DNA of 35,202 bases from Thermococci archaeon (GTDB lineage Archaea; Methanobacteriota_B; Thermococci; Thermococcales; Thermococcaceae), in assembly GCA_013153595.1 (NCBI GenBank), contig JAADEC010000038.1:1-35202 (forward strand), in the 5' to 3' direction. Both the position numbers and the translations under genes were made by a program. Positions within the stretch are counted from its first letter, which is position 1; the number at the start of each line of letters is the position of its first letter. Of this stretch, positions 21,762 through 31,537 are shown piece after piece. The notes under the pieces are model-generated. The model saw nothing but the letters and a program-made list of their open reading frames with translations. It did no database searches and had not been told where the DNA came from.

Positions 21762-22094
21762 TCACGAAGCGTAGATTTCAAGCCTCTCTCCCCTCTCGAC
21801 CCGAAACTCGCCCTCGAGTATCAGAGCTGCCTCATCACCATCGACTACGAAATCGACCGCGCTTCTGCCCCGCTCTATCCTGTATATGACGGCGGCTCCG
21901 TTCTTCCCCCTGACCTTGTAGCCCGGCATCGCCATCCCGCTCTCCACAACCCCTGTCAGGGCCATCCTCGAACCGACCCTGAACGTCTCCCTGACGGCGA
22001 ACGTGCCCACTGGCTTCCTCGACACTATCTCAACGGCCGCCTCGTCCTCGCCGCTTCCCCGGCGTATCCCCAGCAACCTCCCGAGTAGCCCCAT
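21762..22094 (-). CDS. small protein with elongation-factor-Tu domain-2-like beta barrel
   Basis: FAVRETFRVGSRMALTGVVESGMAMPGYKVRGKNGAAVIYRIERGRSAVDFVVDGDEAALILEGEF resembles the translational GTPase domain-2 pattern but has no G domain. Start MGLLGRLLGIRRG at 22094. Confidence 0.6.
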   Translation of the reverse strand: MGLLGRLLGIRRGSGEDEAAVEIVSRKPVGTFAVRETFRVGSRMALTGVVESGMAMPGYKVRGKNGAAVIYRIERGRSAVDFVVDGDEAALILEGEFRVERGERLEIYAS

Positions 22095-22098
22095 TCCC

Positions 22099-23277
22099 TC
22101 ACCTGCCCAGGGCATCCAGCAGTTCCGCCATAAACGTATCCACATCCTCTTCCGTGTTGTAGAGATGGGGAGAAACCCTTATGCCGTAGCATCCCCTGGC
22201 ACCGCGGTGGCTAACCGATACACCCGCCTCAGCGAGTCTCTGGTACAGCTCGTCCTCCTCCGGGTAGCTGAGTCCCGTCTTTATCGTGACTATCTGGGAT
22301 CCCCTCGCGATGACCTCCATGCCCTCGGCCTCGGCCTCGTCCGCTATCCTCTCCGCGAGCCTCAGGTTGTGGTGCTCCACCGCATCTATGCCGATCTCGT
22401 TCAGCAGCCTGAGTGAGGCCCTCAACGCGGCGGCCACTATATAGGGCGGCCCACCTCCGAAGTCTATCTTCCTGGCACCGCTTGCGGGTTTGAGCTCACC
22501 CCACGGATCCTTATCGGGAAGACCCCACCAGTCACCCCACGTCTTCGTGGGAGGCTCACAGTTGAGCAGGCCAGAAACAGGCCTTGCCTCCTCCAGAAGC
22601 CCGTCAGAGGCGTAAATGAGACCCGCCCCGGTGTTCGGACTGAGAAGCCACTTCTCTCCTCCCGCGACGAGGGAATCCACACCCACCTTCTCGGGGAAGA
22701 TTCTGAGGGAGCCGAGCTCCTGAACACCGTCAACTATGAGCCACGCCCCGTGCTCGTGGGCCATCCTCGAGATCTCTACGAGATCGAGCCTCTGCCCGGT
22801 TATCCAGTTGACGCTGCTCAGCACCACCGCAAAGGTGGAGTCGTCTATGAGCCGCTCAAAATCGTCTAAGGAGTAGAAACCGTCCCTGTTCTCCACCACC
22901 CGAAGCTCGAGCCCGAACCTTCTGGCGTAGCTCTTCAGCAGGGCCGGTATCGTCGGAAACTCCAGATCTATGGCAACCACGTTCTGCCCCCTCGCGGGCT
23001 CAAGGGAAAAGAGGACACGCCTCAGTCCCTCGGTGGTCTGTACAGAGAGCCCCAGGTTATCCCGCTTTACCCGCATAAGCCTGGCCGCTTCCTCAAGCGC
23101 CGGGTTGAGGAAGACCTCGTCCATGTAATCGACGGAGTTCACCTCTCCCCTGAACTCGGCTACCTCATCGAGGAGCTTCGTCACTTCGAGGACTGCCGTT
23201 GACGGCATCAAACCCGTACTCGCCGTGTTCAGATACGCCTTAAACCTCCTGAGAGCAGGAAACAGAGATCTCCTCAT
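22099..23277 (-). CDS. class V aminotransferase / cysteine desulfurase-like PLP enzyme
   Basis: FKAYLNTASTGLMPSTA...WLIVDGVQELGSLRIFPEKVGVDSLVAGGEKWLLSPNTGAGLIYAS (PLP Lys context). Start refined to the MRRSLF ATG at 23277. Confidence 0.82.
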   Translation of the reverse strand: MRRSLFPALRRFKAYLNTASTGLMPSTAVLEVTKLLDEVAEFRGEVNSVDYMDEVFLNPALEEAARLMRVKRDNLGLSVQTTEGLRRVLFSLEPARGQNVVAIDLEFPTIPALLKSYARRFGLELRVVENRDGFYSLDDFERLIDDSTFAVVLSSVNWITGQRLDLVEISRMAHEHGAWLIVDGVQELGSLRIFPEKVGVDSLVAGGEKWLLSPNTGAGLIYASDGLLEEARPVSGLLNCEPPTKTWGDWWGLPDKDPWGELKPASGARKIDFGGGPPYIVAAALRASLRLLNEIGIDAVEHHNLRLAERIADEAEAEGMEVIARGSQIVTIKTGLSYPEEDELYQRLAEAGVSVSHRGARGCYGIRVSPHLYNTEEDVDTFMAELLDALGR

Positions 23278-23303
23278 GCAAACCCCCTGTTCACATAGCA
23301 AAA

Positions 23304-23325
23304 AATGTTTAAATGAATTTCGAAT
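23304..23325 (-). promoter_or_regulatory. BRE/TATA promoter of the class V aminotransferase gene
   Basis: Minus strand TTCGAAATTCATTTAAACATTT lies about 27 nt upstream of the ATG at 23277. Confidence 0.55.
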
Positions 23326-23328
23326 TGC

Positions 23329-24225
23329 TCAGATGATCACGGGCGCTCCGGGGATCCTCGGAAATGGCTGGACCTCCGCTATATGCTCCGCGTTCACGAG
23401 GTACCTCACCAGCCGTTCGATCCCTATACCCGCCCCGGCGCTCGGTCTGAGCATGCCGCGTCTCGCAACTTCGAGGTAGGGGCCGAACAGAGAGGGATCA
23501 ACGCCGGCCCTCCGCATCTTGTTCACTATTCTGTCGTACTCCCACTCCCGCTCTCCCCCGCTCAGAACCTCACCGTAGCCTCCCGGCAGGTACAGATCGT
23601 AGTTCCTCCAGACGCCCCCGACCTCCCGGTCGTAGAACTCACGCGGTATATCGGTCACCCAGAAGGGCTCCTGCATAAGCCTGCTTGCTTCCTCCTCCCC
23701 GCCGAACTCCTCGATCAGCTCCTCCCGTCTAAACCTCCTGAAGGGCACCCTTATGACGGGCAGGTTCGGGGTGATTTCGTCGAGCTCCCACCGTCTGGCC
23801 TCCCTGAAGAGCCCTGCCAGGAGTTCCTCAACGAGGTGCATCACATCGTCCATGGAAGCATGGGCGATCTCAAAGTCAAGCTGGGTGAACTCGTACGCGT
23901 GTCTTCCATCGTCCCTTCTCTCGAGCCTGACGTTCGGGGAGAGCACGAATATCCTGTCGACGCCCATGGCCAGGGCGAGCTGCTTGTGCAGTATCATGCT
24001 GTGCATGAGTCTGACCCGCCTGCCGTAGACCTCGACCTCGGGCGGTGTTATAAGCTCCTCGGCCGCGGGATCGGGCCAGAGGGGGTCCGTTATCGGGCTC
24101 AGCAAAACCGGCATCATCCATTTGAACCCCCTCCCCACCAGGAACTCTGTCGCATATTTGACAACTTTTGTCTGTATTCTAAGTACATGTCCAATTTTTC
24201 TTGATATCAATTGCACTGTATTCAT
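23329..24225 (-). CDS. archaeal asparagine synthetase related to AsnRS/AspRS catalytic core (class II aaRS-like AsnA)
   Basis: MNTVQLISRKIGHVLRIQTKVVKYATEFLVGRGFKWMMPVLLSPITDPLWPDPAAEE...LMHSMILHKQLALAMG...YEFTQLDFEIAHA...AGAGIGIERLVRYLVNAEHIAEVQPFPR (class II motifs 1-3, no anticodon-binding domain). ATG 24225 has RBS ggtgat. Confidence 0.85.
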   Translation of the reverse strand: MNTVQLISRKIGHVLRIQTKVVKYATEFLVGRGFKWMMPVLLSPITDPLWPDPAAEELITPPEVEVYGRRVRLMHSMILHKQLALAMGVDRIFVLSPNVRLERRDDGRHAYEFTQLDFEIAHASMDDVMHLVEELLAGLFREARRWELDEITPNLPVIRVPFRRFRREELIEEFGGEEEASRLMQEPFWVTDIPREFYDREVGGVWRNYDLYLPGGYGEVLSGGEREWEYDRIVNKMRRAGVDPSLFGPYLEVARRGMLRPSAGAGIGIERLVRYLVNAEHIAEVQPFPRIPGAPVII

Positions 24226-24382
24226 GCAGATCACCGTTTTTCTGTCATGTATGTCCAGCTTTATGTAGATTGTGCAAAATCAGGTGTACGTGTGATAAAA
24301 TGATACCACAAGACCACATTTTTATTGGATAAAAGACAAGAATCAACCCAAAGATATGTCTGTAAAACACACCCGAAGGCAT

Positions 24383-24408
24383 CAAACGAAAACGTAAAAA
24401 GGGAAAGG
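24383..24408 (-). terminator. putative oligo-T terminator after the P-type ATPase gene
   Basis: Minus strand CCTTTCCCTTTTTACGTTTTCGTTTG directly 3' of the ATPase stop. Confidence 0.4.
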
Positions 24409-24410
24409 CC

Positions 24411-26888
24411 TCAGAAGGCCGCCTTCGTCGGCCCTCCGTGGTGCTTGTTGCGCACGTCGAGGTACTTGTAGGCAGCCCTCTTCGTCAGGTCCTCTATGAA
24501 GAACCATGCTATACAGTAGGCCCATATGAGGCCTGCCTTTGCCCAGCCTATGCCAGCAGCGAGGCCCCATCCGTAGACAGCTATGAACGTCGCCAGTATC
24601 TTCGTTCCAACTGCGCTCCAGAGGAGCCACTTCCCTGGCATTATGCTCCAGAACGGTCCCCTCGTTCTCGTTACGAATATCGTCAGGTGGCCGGCCACCG
24701 CCAGCTTCAGGAATATGAACGTCTGAAGTATCGCCAGCGTACCCGCTGAGTACGGTGAGAGGTTGAGGAAGTGTATGGCTATCCAGAGCAGCAGGAACGT
24801 CTCTATGACTCCCATGCTCCCTATTATCGTTGAGATCGTCAGTATCTCCTTTATGCGCCACTCCTCGGGCCTGTTGTTTATCCTGACGTTGTCGTAGGCT
24901 ATGGTGATGATGGGCAGGTCGTTGAGGAGCGCCAGCAGTATTATAAGGACCGCGGTTACCGGGTAGAAGTTGTAGACGAGTATGCTGAGGGTGACGAAGA
25001 ACAGGACCCTTATCGTCTCGGTTATACGGTAGAGAACGTAGCTGTACATCCTCTGGAATATCTTCCTCGCCTCGACTATGGCGTTCTTTATGACGCTTAT
25101 TCCTGGTGCGAGCAGCGCTATGTCAGCCGCAGCCCTGGCGGCATCCATGGCCCCCGCCACCGCTATACCGACGTTGGCCTGCTTGAGGGCTGGAGCATCG
25201 TTGACGCCGTCTCCGGTCATCGCGACCTTGTGACCCGCCTCCTGAAGCGCCTTGACTATCTTGAACTTGTGCTCGGGGAACACCTGTGCGAAACCGTCGG
25301 CCTCCTCACAGAGGTGGATGAGCTCGTGTCCCTTGGCCTTCTCAAGCTCCTCGGCGGTGTGTATCTTCCTGCCTATACCGAGTATCTTGGCTATCTGCCT
25401 GGCTATTGCTATGTGGTCTCCGGTTATCATCTTGACCCTTATTCCGTTCCTCTTGAGGAACTTGATGGTCTCGGCGGAGTCGTCGCGCGGCGGGTCGAAC
25501 ATCGGGATGAGTCCAACGAACTCCCAGCCGTTACCGCGGTCAACGGCAACGCCCAGGGTCCTGTATCCCTTCTTAGCCAGCTCCTCGACCTTGGCCATGA
25601 CCTCCTTCGTGAGCTTCTCGTCAGCGTTGGCCATCTGAAGTATGACCTGCGGTGCACCCTTGGCAACCCTGAAGCGCTTTCCACCCTCACACTCAACCTC
25701 GGCCTCGGTGTGCTTTATGACGGGATCGAAGGGAACGAACTTGAGCTGTTTGCACTTCCTGAGCTTCTCCTTGTCCACCTCACGGAGTATGGCCAGGTCA
25801 ATGGGGTCCTTGTTCTCCTCCTTGCTCGCCAGTGCCGCATAGAACAGCATCTCCTCGACCGTGAAGCCGTCCCATGCCACAGGCTCGTCAACGGTCAGCT
25901 GGTTCTTGGTCAGCGTTCCTGTCTTATCGGCGCAGAGTATGTCAACAGCCGCCAGCTCCTCTATTGCCACGAGTTTGGTAACGATGGCCTGTCTTTTCGC
26001 CAGCTCGTACGCACCAATCGCCATGGTTATCGACATCACCGCGGGTAACGCCGCTGGTATTGCCGCCACCGTCAGGACCAGCGCGAACCTTATCAGTTTG
26101 AGGAAGGGCATTCCCCTGTGCAGCTCCACCAGGACCATTATGGCGATCATTATTATACTTAGGAATATGAGGTAGTTGCCGACGTTTATGACGAGCCTCT
26201 GGTACTCGCTCGTTGTCTTGGCGGTCTGAACGAGCTGGACCGTCTTGCCGAAGTAGGTGTGCAGTCCTGTTGCTATGACCACTCCAGTCATCTCACCGCG
26301 TTTTACCACGGATCCACTGTATATTATCGCTCCCACTTTCTTCTGGACGGGGACGCTCTCCCCTGTTAGGGCGGATTCATCGACGGTCAGGAAGTCGCCG
26401 TCTATCAGCTTTATGTCCGCGGGTATGACGTCTCCCATTCTTATCCTTACTATGTCACCCGGAACCAGCTCCCGGGCAGGTATGGTCTTCCATTCTCCAT
26501 CCCTGAGAACCCTGACGTTCAAAGAGAGCTTCTGCTTCAGAAACTCCATGATGTTCTCTGCCTTATGCTCCTGCCAGAAACCGACCACACCGTTTATTAT
26601 CAGGAGGCTGGTTATTATTATAAAGTCCTCCCAGTGGTGGATTATGGCCGAGAGTATGGCAGCCACCTCGATCATCCACGGGATGGGACCCCAGAAGTAG
26701 CTCAGAAATTTAACTATCGGATGCACCTTCTTCTCCGGAATCTCGTTGGGGCCCACCTGCTCAAGACGCCTCTTGGCTTCCTCTTCACTGAGACCCCTGT
26801 TAGGATCAACGTTCAGAGCCTTTAGAACTTCCTCAACAGTCATTTTCTTGGCTTTTTGGGCTATCTTGAGGAAGTCCGGAGTGTTCAT
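24411..26888 (-). CDS. plasma-membrane-type (P-IIIA) proton-efflux P-type ATPase
   Basis: LTGESVPV, CADKTGTLTKNQLTVDEPVAWDG, MTGDGVNDAPALKQANVGIAVAGAMDAARAAADIALL; 825 aa; RBS ggaggtgatacc. Confidence 0.92.
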   Translation of the reverse strand: MNTPDFLKIAQKAKKMTVEEVLKALNVDPNRGLSEEEAKRRLEQVGPNEIPEKKVHPIVKFLSYFWGPIPWMIEVAAILSAIIHHWEDFIIITSLLIINGVVGFWQEHKAENIMEFLKQKLSLNVRVLRDGEWKTIPARELVPGDIVRIRMGDVIPADIKLIDGDFLTVDESALTGESVPVQKKVGAIIYSGSVVKRGEMTGVVIATGLHTYFGKTVQLVQTAKTTSEYQRLVINVGNYLIFLSIIMIAIMVLVELHRGMPFLKLIRFALVLTVAAIPAALPAVMSITMAIGAYELAKRQAIVTKLVAIEELAAVDILCADKTGTLTKNQLTVDEPVAWDGFTVEEMLFYAALASKEENKDPIDLAILREVDKEKLRKCKQLKFVPFDPVIKHTEAEVECEGGKRFRVAKGAPQVILQMANADEKLTKEVMAKVEELAKKGYRTLGVAVDRGNGWEFVGLIPMFDPPRDDSAETIKFLKRNGIRVKMITGDHIAIARQIAKILGIGRKIHTAEELEKAKGHELIHLCEEADGFAQVFPEHKFKIVKALQEAGHKVAMTGDGVNDAPALKQANVGIAVAGAMDAARAAADIALLAPGISVIKNAIVEARKIFQRMYSYVLYRITETIRVLFFVTLSILVYNFYPVTAVLIILLALLNDLPIITIAYDNVRINNRPEEWRIKEILTISTIIGSMGVIETFLLLWIAIHFLNLSPYSAGTLAILQTFIFLKLAVAGHLTIFVTRTRGPFWSIMPGKWLLWSAVGTKILATFIAVYGWGLAAGIGWAKAGLIWAYCIAWFFIEDLTKRAAYKYLDVRNKHHGGPTKAAF

Positions 26889-26941
26889 GGTATCACCTCC
26901 GTTTCCGTTGTAACTTCCTCGTTGAAACGTTCGGACTTTTC

Positions 26942-26954
26942 AGATATAAACTTT
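26942..26954 (-). promoter_or_regulatory. TATA box of the P-type ATPase gene
   Basis: Minus strand AAAGTTTATATCT about 55-65 nt upstream of the ATG at 26888. Confidence 0.5.
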
Positions 26955-26967
26955 ACCCAAAAAAGGG

Positions 26968-27004
26968 CCTTATTTAGTTTGGTTTTCCTAAAATTAGTTC
27001 GGTT
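26968..27004. repeat. imperfect direct repeat with 20-bp period upstream of the ATPase TATA box
   Basis: CCTTATTTAGTTTGGTT (26968-26984) and CCTAAAATTAGTTCGGTT (26987-27004); the shared TTAGTT cores start at 26974 and 26994. Confidence 0.55.
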
Positions 27005-27119
27005 GTGTCCCGTAAATATAGAAAAGGGGCTCACGTGTTCCTTTACAGGCGTACCCACTACAAGCGTCATTAAACAACAGGTAAGTACACCGAAGGGTAT
27101 AGAAGAAAAGTGAGAGGGC

Positions 27120-28277
27120 TCATGCCCGGGTTAGCTCTCCCATTACCTCCCTGAGGTTGTCGAGCATCTCCCTTATGTCATCGAACGTCATGTAACCCAT
27201 GTTGCCTATGCGGAAGGTCTTCTCCGCGACGCTGCCGTAGCCCTTGGCGAGTTCAAAGCCGCGCTCGCGCATCTTGTAGTAAACGTCCACACCCTTGATT
27301 CCCTCAGGAACGACAACCGCAGTTATGGTCGGGCTCTCGTAGCCGGGCTCGGCCAGGAACTCAAGCCCCATGTCCCTGACGCCCTCGCGGATCATCTCGC
27401 TTCTCTTCCTGTACATGTCAAGCCACTTCTCCTTGCCGCCCATCTTCTCAACCACCCTGAGGATGACGTTGAGGCCGAAGAGCTGCGGCATCGGTGGGGT
27501 GGATGGGGTTCCCTTCTTCTTCTCGTTGAACTTCTTGTAGAGCGGGAGATCGAAGTACCAGCCGCGCTCAGGCATCTTCTCGGCTATCTCAAAGACGCGC
27601 TCGCTGACGGCCGCCATGGCGAGTCCTGGCGGGACTCCAAACGCCTTCTGAGAGCTTGCGAACACAATGTCTATGCCCCACTCATCGAACTTTATGTCAG
27701 CCCCGCCCATGGCGGAGACGGCGTCGACGAACAGCAGCTTGTCATGCTCGTTGACGACCTTGGCGAGCTCGGGGAGGGGGTTGAGCACTCCCGTCGAGGT
27801 CTCGTTGTAGGTTATAGCAACGGCCTCCACCTCAGGGTACCTGTGAAGCATCTCGTCGAGCTCCTCAGGCTTGACGGCCTTGCCAGGCTCGTACTCCATC
27901 CTCACGGCCTTGCGGCCGTTCGCGTCAACTACATCGGCGAACCTCTTCCCAAAAGCCCCTATTATCGTGACGAGAACTTTTCCACCCCTTGGAACGGTGT
28001 TCCTGACGGCAGACTCCATGAAGCCGCTCCCTGAGCTTGGGAACAGGATTATCTCGCCATTATCGGCTTCAAGGAACCCCTTCAGCCTCTCAAGGGTGTC
28101 AACGTGAACCTGCTTGTACTCGTCCGAACGGTGGCTGAACATCTGAACGGACATTATTGCCAGAACCTCCGGAAAACAGGCAACCGGACCTGCGGTAAAG
28201 AGCTTGTATTTTGGCTTTACTATCTCGTAGAGCTCTTTATAGGCATCTTCATATTCCATATCGAACTTGAGTTCCAT
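27120..28277 (-). CDS. class V aminotransferase, alanine-glyoxylate / serine-pyruvate aminotransferase-like
   Basis: KYKLFTAGPVACFPEVLAIMS...MFSHRSDEY...HDKLLFVDAVSAMGGADIKFDEWGIDIVFASSQKAFGVPPGLAMAAVSE (SxK PLP motif). Confidence 0.88.
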   Translation of the reverse strand: MELKFDMEYEDAYKELYEIVKPKYKLFTAGPVACFPEVLAIMSVQMFSHRSDEYKQVHVDTLERLKGFLEADNGEIILFPSSGSGFMESAVRNTVPRGGKVLVTIIGAFGKRFADVVDANGRKAVRMEYEPGKAVKPEELDEMLHRYPEVEAVAITYNETSTGVLNPLPELAKVVNEHDKLLFVDAVSAMGGADIKFDEWGIDIVFASSQKAFGVPPGLAMAAVSERVFEIAEKMPERGWYFDLPLYKKFNEKKKGTPSTPPMPQLFGLNVILRVVEKMGGKEKWLDMYRKRSEMIREGVRDMGLEFLAEPGYESPTITAVVVPEGIKGVDVYYKMRERGFELAKGYGSVAEKTFRIGNMGYMTFDDIREMLDNLREVMGELTRA

Positions 28278-28393
28278 GGCGGACACCTCGAGTGGCCATA
28301 AGGACGGTGGCTATAAAAATTATGCGGTCGATGTGTTGAGGGCGAGGGGAGCAAGTTTTAAAAGCATCATCCAAATGTTTAGAAGGGTATCTA

Positions 28394-29557
28394 ATGGAGA
28401 CGAGAAGGCTCACGGGAATCGTACTACTCACAGCTTCCGCCTTTACCGGAACCCTCGCGTTCAGGTTAGCCACACCTGCGATAGCCTTCTACACCAAGGA
28501 CGTCCTCAGGGCCTCCATGCTCTACATCTCCATAGTCTCGATGTCGTTCGTCCTCTCAAGGGCCCTCTTTTCGATAATCGGAACGCTCAGCCTCGAGAGG
28601 AGGAAGGGGCTGATATACCTCGGGGTCGCCACCATGATGGGCAACGCCCTCGCGGTTCACTTCTATCCGTTCACCACCAGCTGGGTCCAGGTGGCGGGTA
28701 TAAAGGCCATCAACGGAGCCCTGAACGGCATAAGCTGGCCCATAGCTCAGTTCGTTATAGCGGCCGCGACGCCGAAGAGGATAAGGGCACGTGTAACCTC
28801 CCTGTACTTCCTGGCGGGTAGCGTGGCGGCGCTCCTCGGGAACTACGTCTACGCGTACACGATAAAACTCGGAATGTCCTTCCAGATGAACGTCTCGTCT
28901 GCGTTCTTCATAGCAACCGGGCTCCTCATGCTCCTCGCGTACCGCGCACTCTACGGCGTGATAGAGCCGAAGAAGAGCGAGAGGAAGGTTCAGACTCCCG
29001 CCGTAAGCGCCAGGCGCATACTGACGATGGCGTCTCTTATGGCGGTCATAGCGGCGTTCACGGCGGGGGAGATAACCTACGTCTACGTGTCCGAGGCCCT
29101 CGGCATAAGCAGGGCCGAAACCGCGGTTATACTCGGCTGGACAGGGTTCACGGCGGCTCTGCTCAGCTACGCCATGTCCTGGGCCGCGGACGTGTGGAGC
29201 GACGTGAGGGTAATAAGGATCACCGCGACGCTCATGGCGCTTGCCCCCGCACTCGCGGCAATCAAGATGGGCCCGACGGTCATAGTGGGGATATTCCTGG
29301 CACGCTTCGCCTCCCAGAGCTTCAGGCCGATATCAAGGAAGCTCCTCGTTGGCTACAGACGTTCATCCCTCGCGGTGGGCGGGATAAACAGCATACAGAA
29401 CGTCTCCACGTTCGTGGGGGGAATAACGTTCGGCCTGGCCTACTCCCTCGGGGAGGTGAACGTCTGGGACGGGGTCACGCTGAGTCTGGCCCTCTTAGTG
29501 TTCCTTCCACTATCGGGGGCCCTCCTGTGGCTGGTCAGGGGGCGGGTCAGGGGTTAG
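28394..29557 (+). CDS. major facilitator superfamily transporter
   Basis: Multi-TM protein of about 12 segments with two MFS-like halves (VLSRALFSIIGTLSLERRKGLIYLGV; SYAMSWAADVWSDVRVI...). Confidence 0.85.
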   Translation: METRRLTGIVLLTASAFTGTLAFRLATPAIAFYTKDVLRASMLYISIVSMSFVLSRALFSIIGTLSLERRKGLIYLGVATMMGNALAVHFYPFTTSWVQVAGIKAINGALNGISWPIAQFVIAAATPKRIRARVTSLYFLAGSVAALLGNYVYAYTIKLGMSFQMNVSSAFFIATGLLMLLAYRALYGVIEPKKSERKVQTPAVSARRILTMASLMAVIAAFTAGEITYVYVSEALGISRAETAVILGWTGFTAALLSYAMSWAADVWSDVRVIRITATLMALAPALAAIKMGPTVIVGIFLARFASQSFRPISRKLLVGYRRSSLAVGGINSIQNVSTFVGGITFGLAYSLGEVNVWDGVTLSLALLVFLPLSGALLWLVRGRVRG

Positions 29558-29573
29558 ACGGCAGACTCCAAAA

Positions 29574-29584
29574 CTTTTATAAGC
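29574..29584 (+). promoter_or_regulatory. TATA box of the L10e gene
   Basis: CTTTTATAAGC 37-47 nt upstream of ATG 29621, with RBS ggaggtgagatc. Confidence 0.6.
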
Positions 29585-29620
29585 ATCCGAAATCGGTTAG
29601 GTTCAGTCGGAGGTGAGATC

Positions 29621-30166
29621 ATGGGACTCAGACCTGCCAAGATCGATAGGGATCCAAAGAAGCCCGCTTATGTTAGGAGAGAGTACATAAGGGGTGCTCC
29701 AGGTCCCAAGATAACGATATTCGACATGGGTAACCTTTCAGCTGATTTCGAGTACGAGGTGAGCCTTCACGCTGAACAGGCGATGCAGATAAGGCAGAAC
29801 GCCCTCGAGGCGATCCGCATCCAGGTCAACAGGTACCTCCAGAAGAACGTCGGTAGGAGCAACTACCACTTCAAGATCCGCGTTTACCCGTTCCAGGTTC
29901 TCCGCGAGAACCCGATGGCTACCGGAAGGAAAGCCGACCGTTACGGAAACGGTATGCGCAGGCCCTTCGGAAAGCCGATCGGTTTAGCTGCCCGCGTCAA
30001 GAAGGATCAGAAGATACTGACGGTCTGGGTAAACGAGGGACACATCCTTCAGGCACTCGCAGCCGTTCACAGGGCTAAGATGAAGCTGCCGTACTCCGCC
30101 TACTACAGGATATACAGGGACGGGAAGGACGTCACCACAAAGGTCCTGTCGACCATGAAGAGGTGA
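29621..30166 (+). CDS. rpl10e: 50S ribosomal protein L10e (L16 family)
   Basis: [38 protein letters not shown]...[61 protein letters not shown]. Confidence 0.95.
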   Translation: MGLRPAKIDRDPKKPAYVRREYIRGAPGPKITIFDMGNLSADFEYEVSLHAEQAMQIRQNALEAIRIQVNRYLQKNVGRSNYHFKIRVYPFQVLRENPMATGRKADRYGNGMRRPFGKPIGLAARVKKDQKILTVWVNEGHILQALAAVHRAKMKLPYSAYYRIYRDGKDVTTKVLSTMKR

Positions 30167-30175
30167 ACGGCATCG

Positions 30176-31225
<1,050 letters not shown>

Positions 31226-31285
31226 TCACCTCACGCGTCAGGGAAAGCTTATACACTTGGATTTTATGTTTTATGGGGTGGTGTG

Positions 31286-31537
31286 ATGAAGGCGGGTGAG
31301 ATGTCGGAGCTGGAGTTCTGCGTAAAGAACCTCAGCTATCCGCTTGGAATGCTGCTTGAAGGCATGGAGATCAGGAAAAGCCGGGAGGACGCGAAGGAGG
31401 TCAGGGTCGAGGGGCGAACCGTGGAGGTGCCCGATGTTCCGTTCATCACCGAGTGCTACCCGATCGCAAGGGCGCTCTTTGAGTCACTGACCGAGGGTGA
31501 CAGGGAAAAGCTGAAGGAAGACGCTGTTAGGGCTTGA
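31286..31537 (+). CDS. hypothetical protein; N-terminal half of a probable frameshifted gene
   Basis: MKAGEMSELEFCVKNLSYPLGMLLEGMEI...LTEGDREKLKEDAVRA*; ATG 31286 after RBS-like ggtggtg and TATA-like aaagcttatac. Confidence 0.65.
   Translation: MKAGEMSELEFCVKNLSYPLGMLLEGMEIRKSREDAKEVRVEGRTVEVPDVPFITECYPIARALFESLTEGDREKLKEDAVRA

Noticed and set aside
28287-28393. Regulatory or ncRNA element between divergent aminotransferase and MFS genes
   Set aside because: Explained by two ordinary divergent TATA-like promoters (TTTTTATAG on minus, GTTTTAAAAG on plus); no further structure seen.
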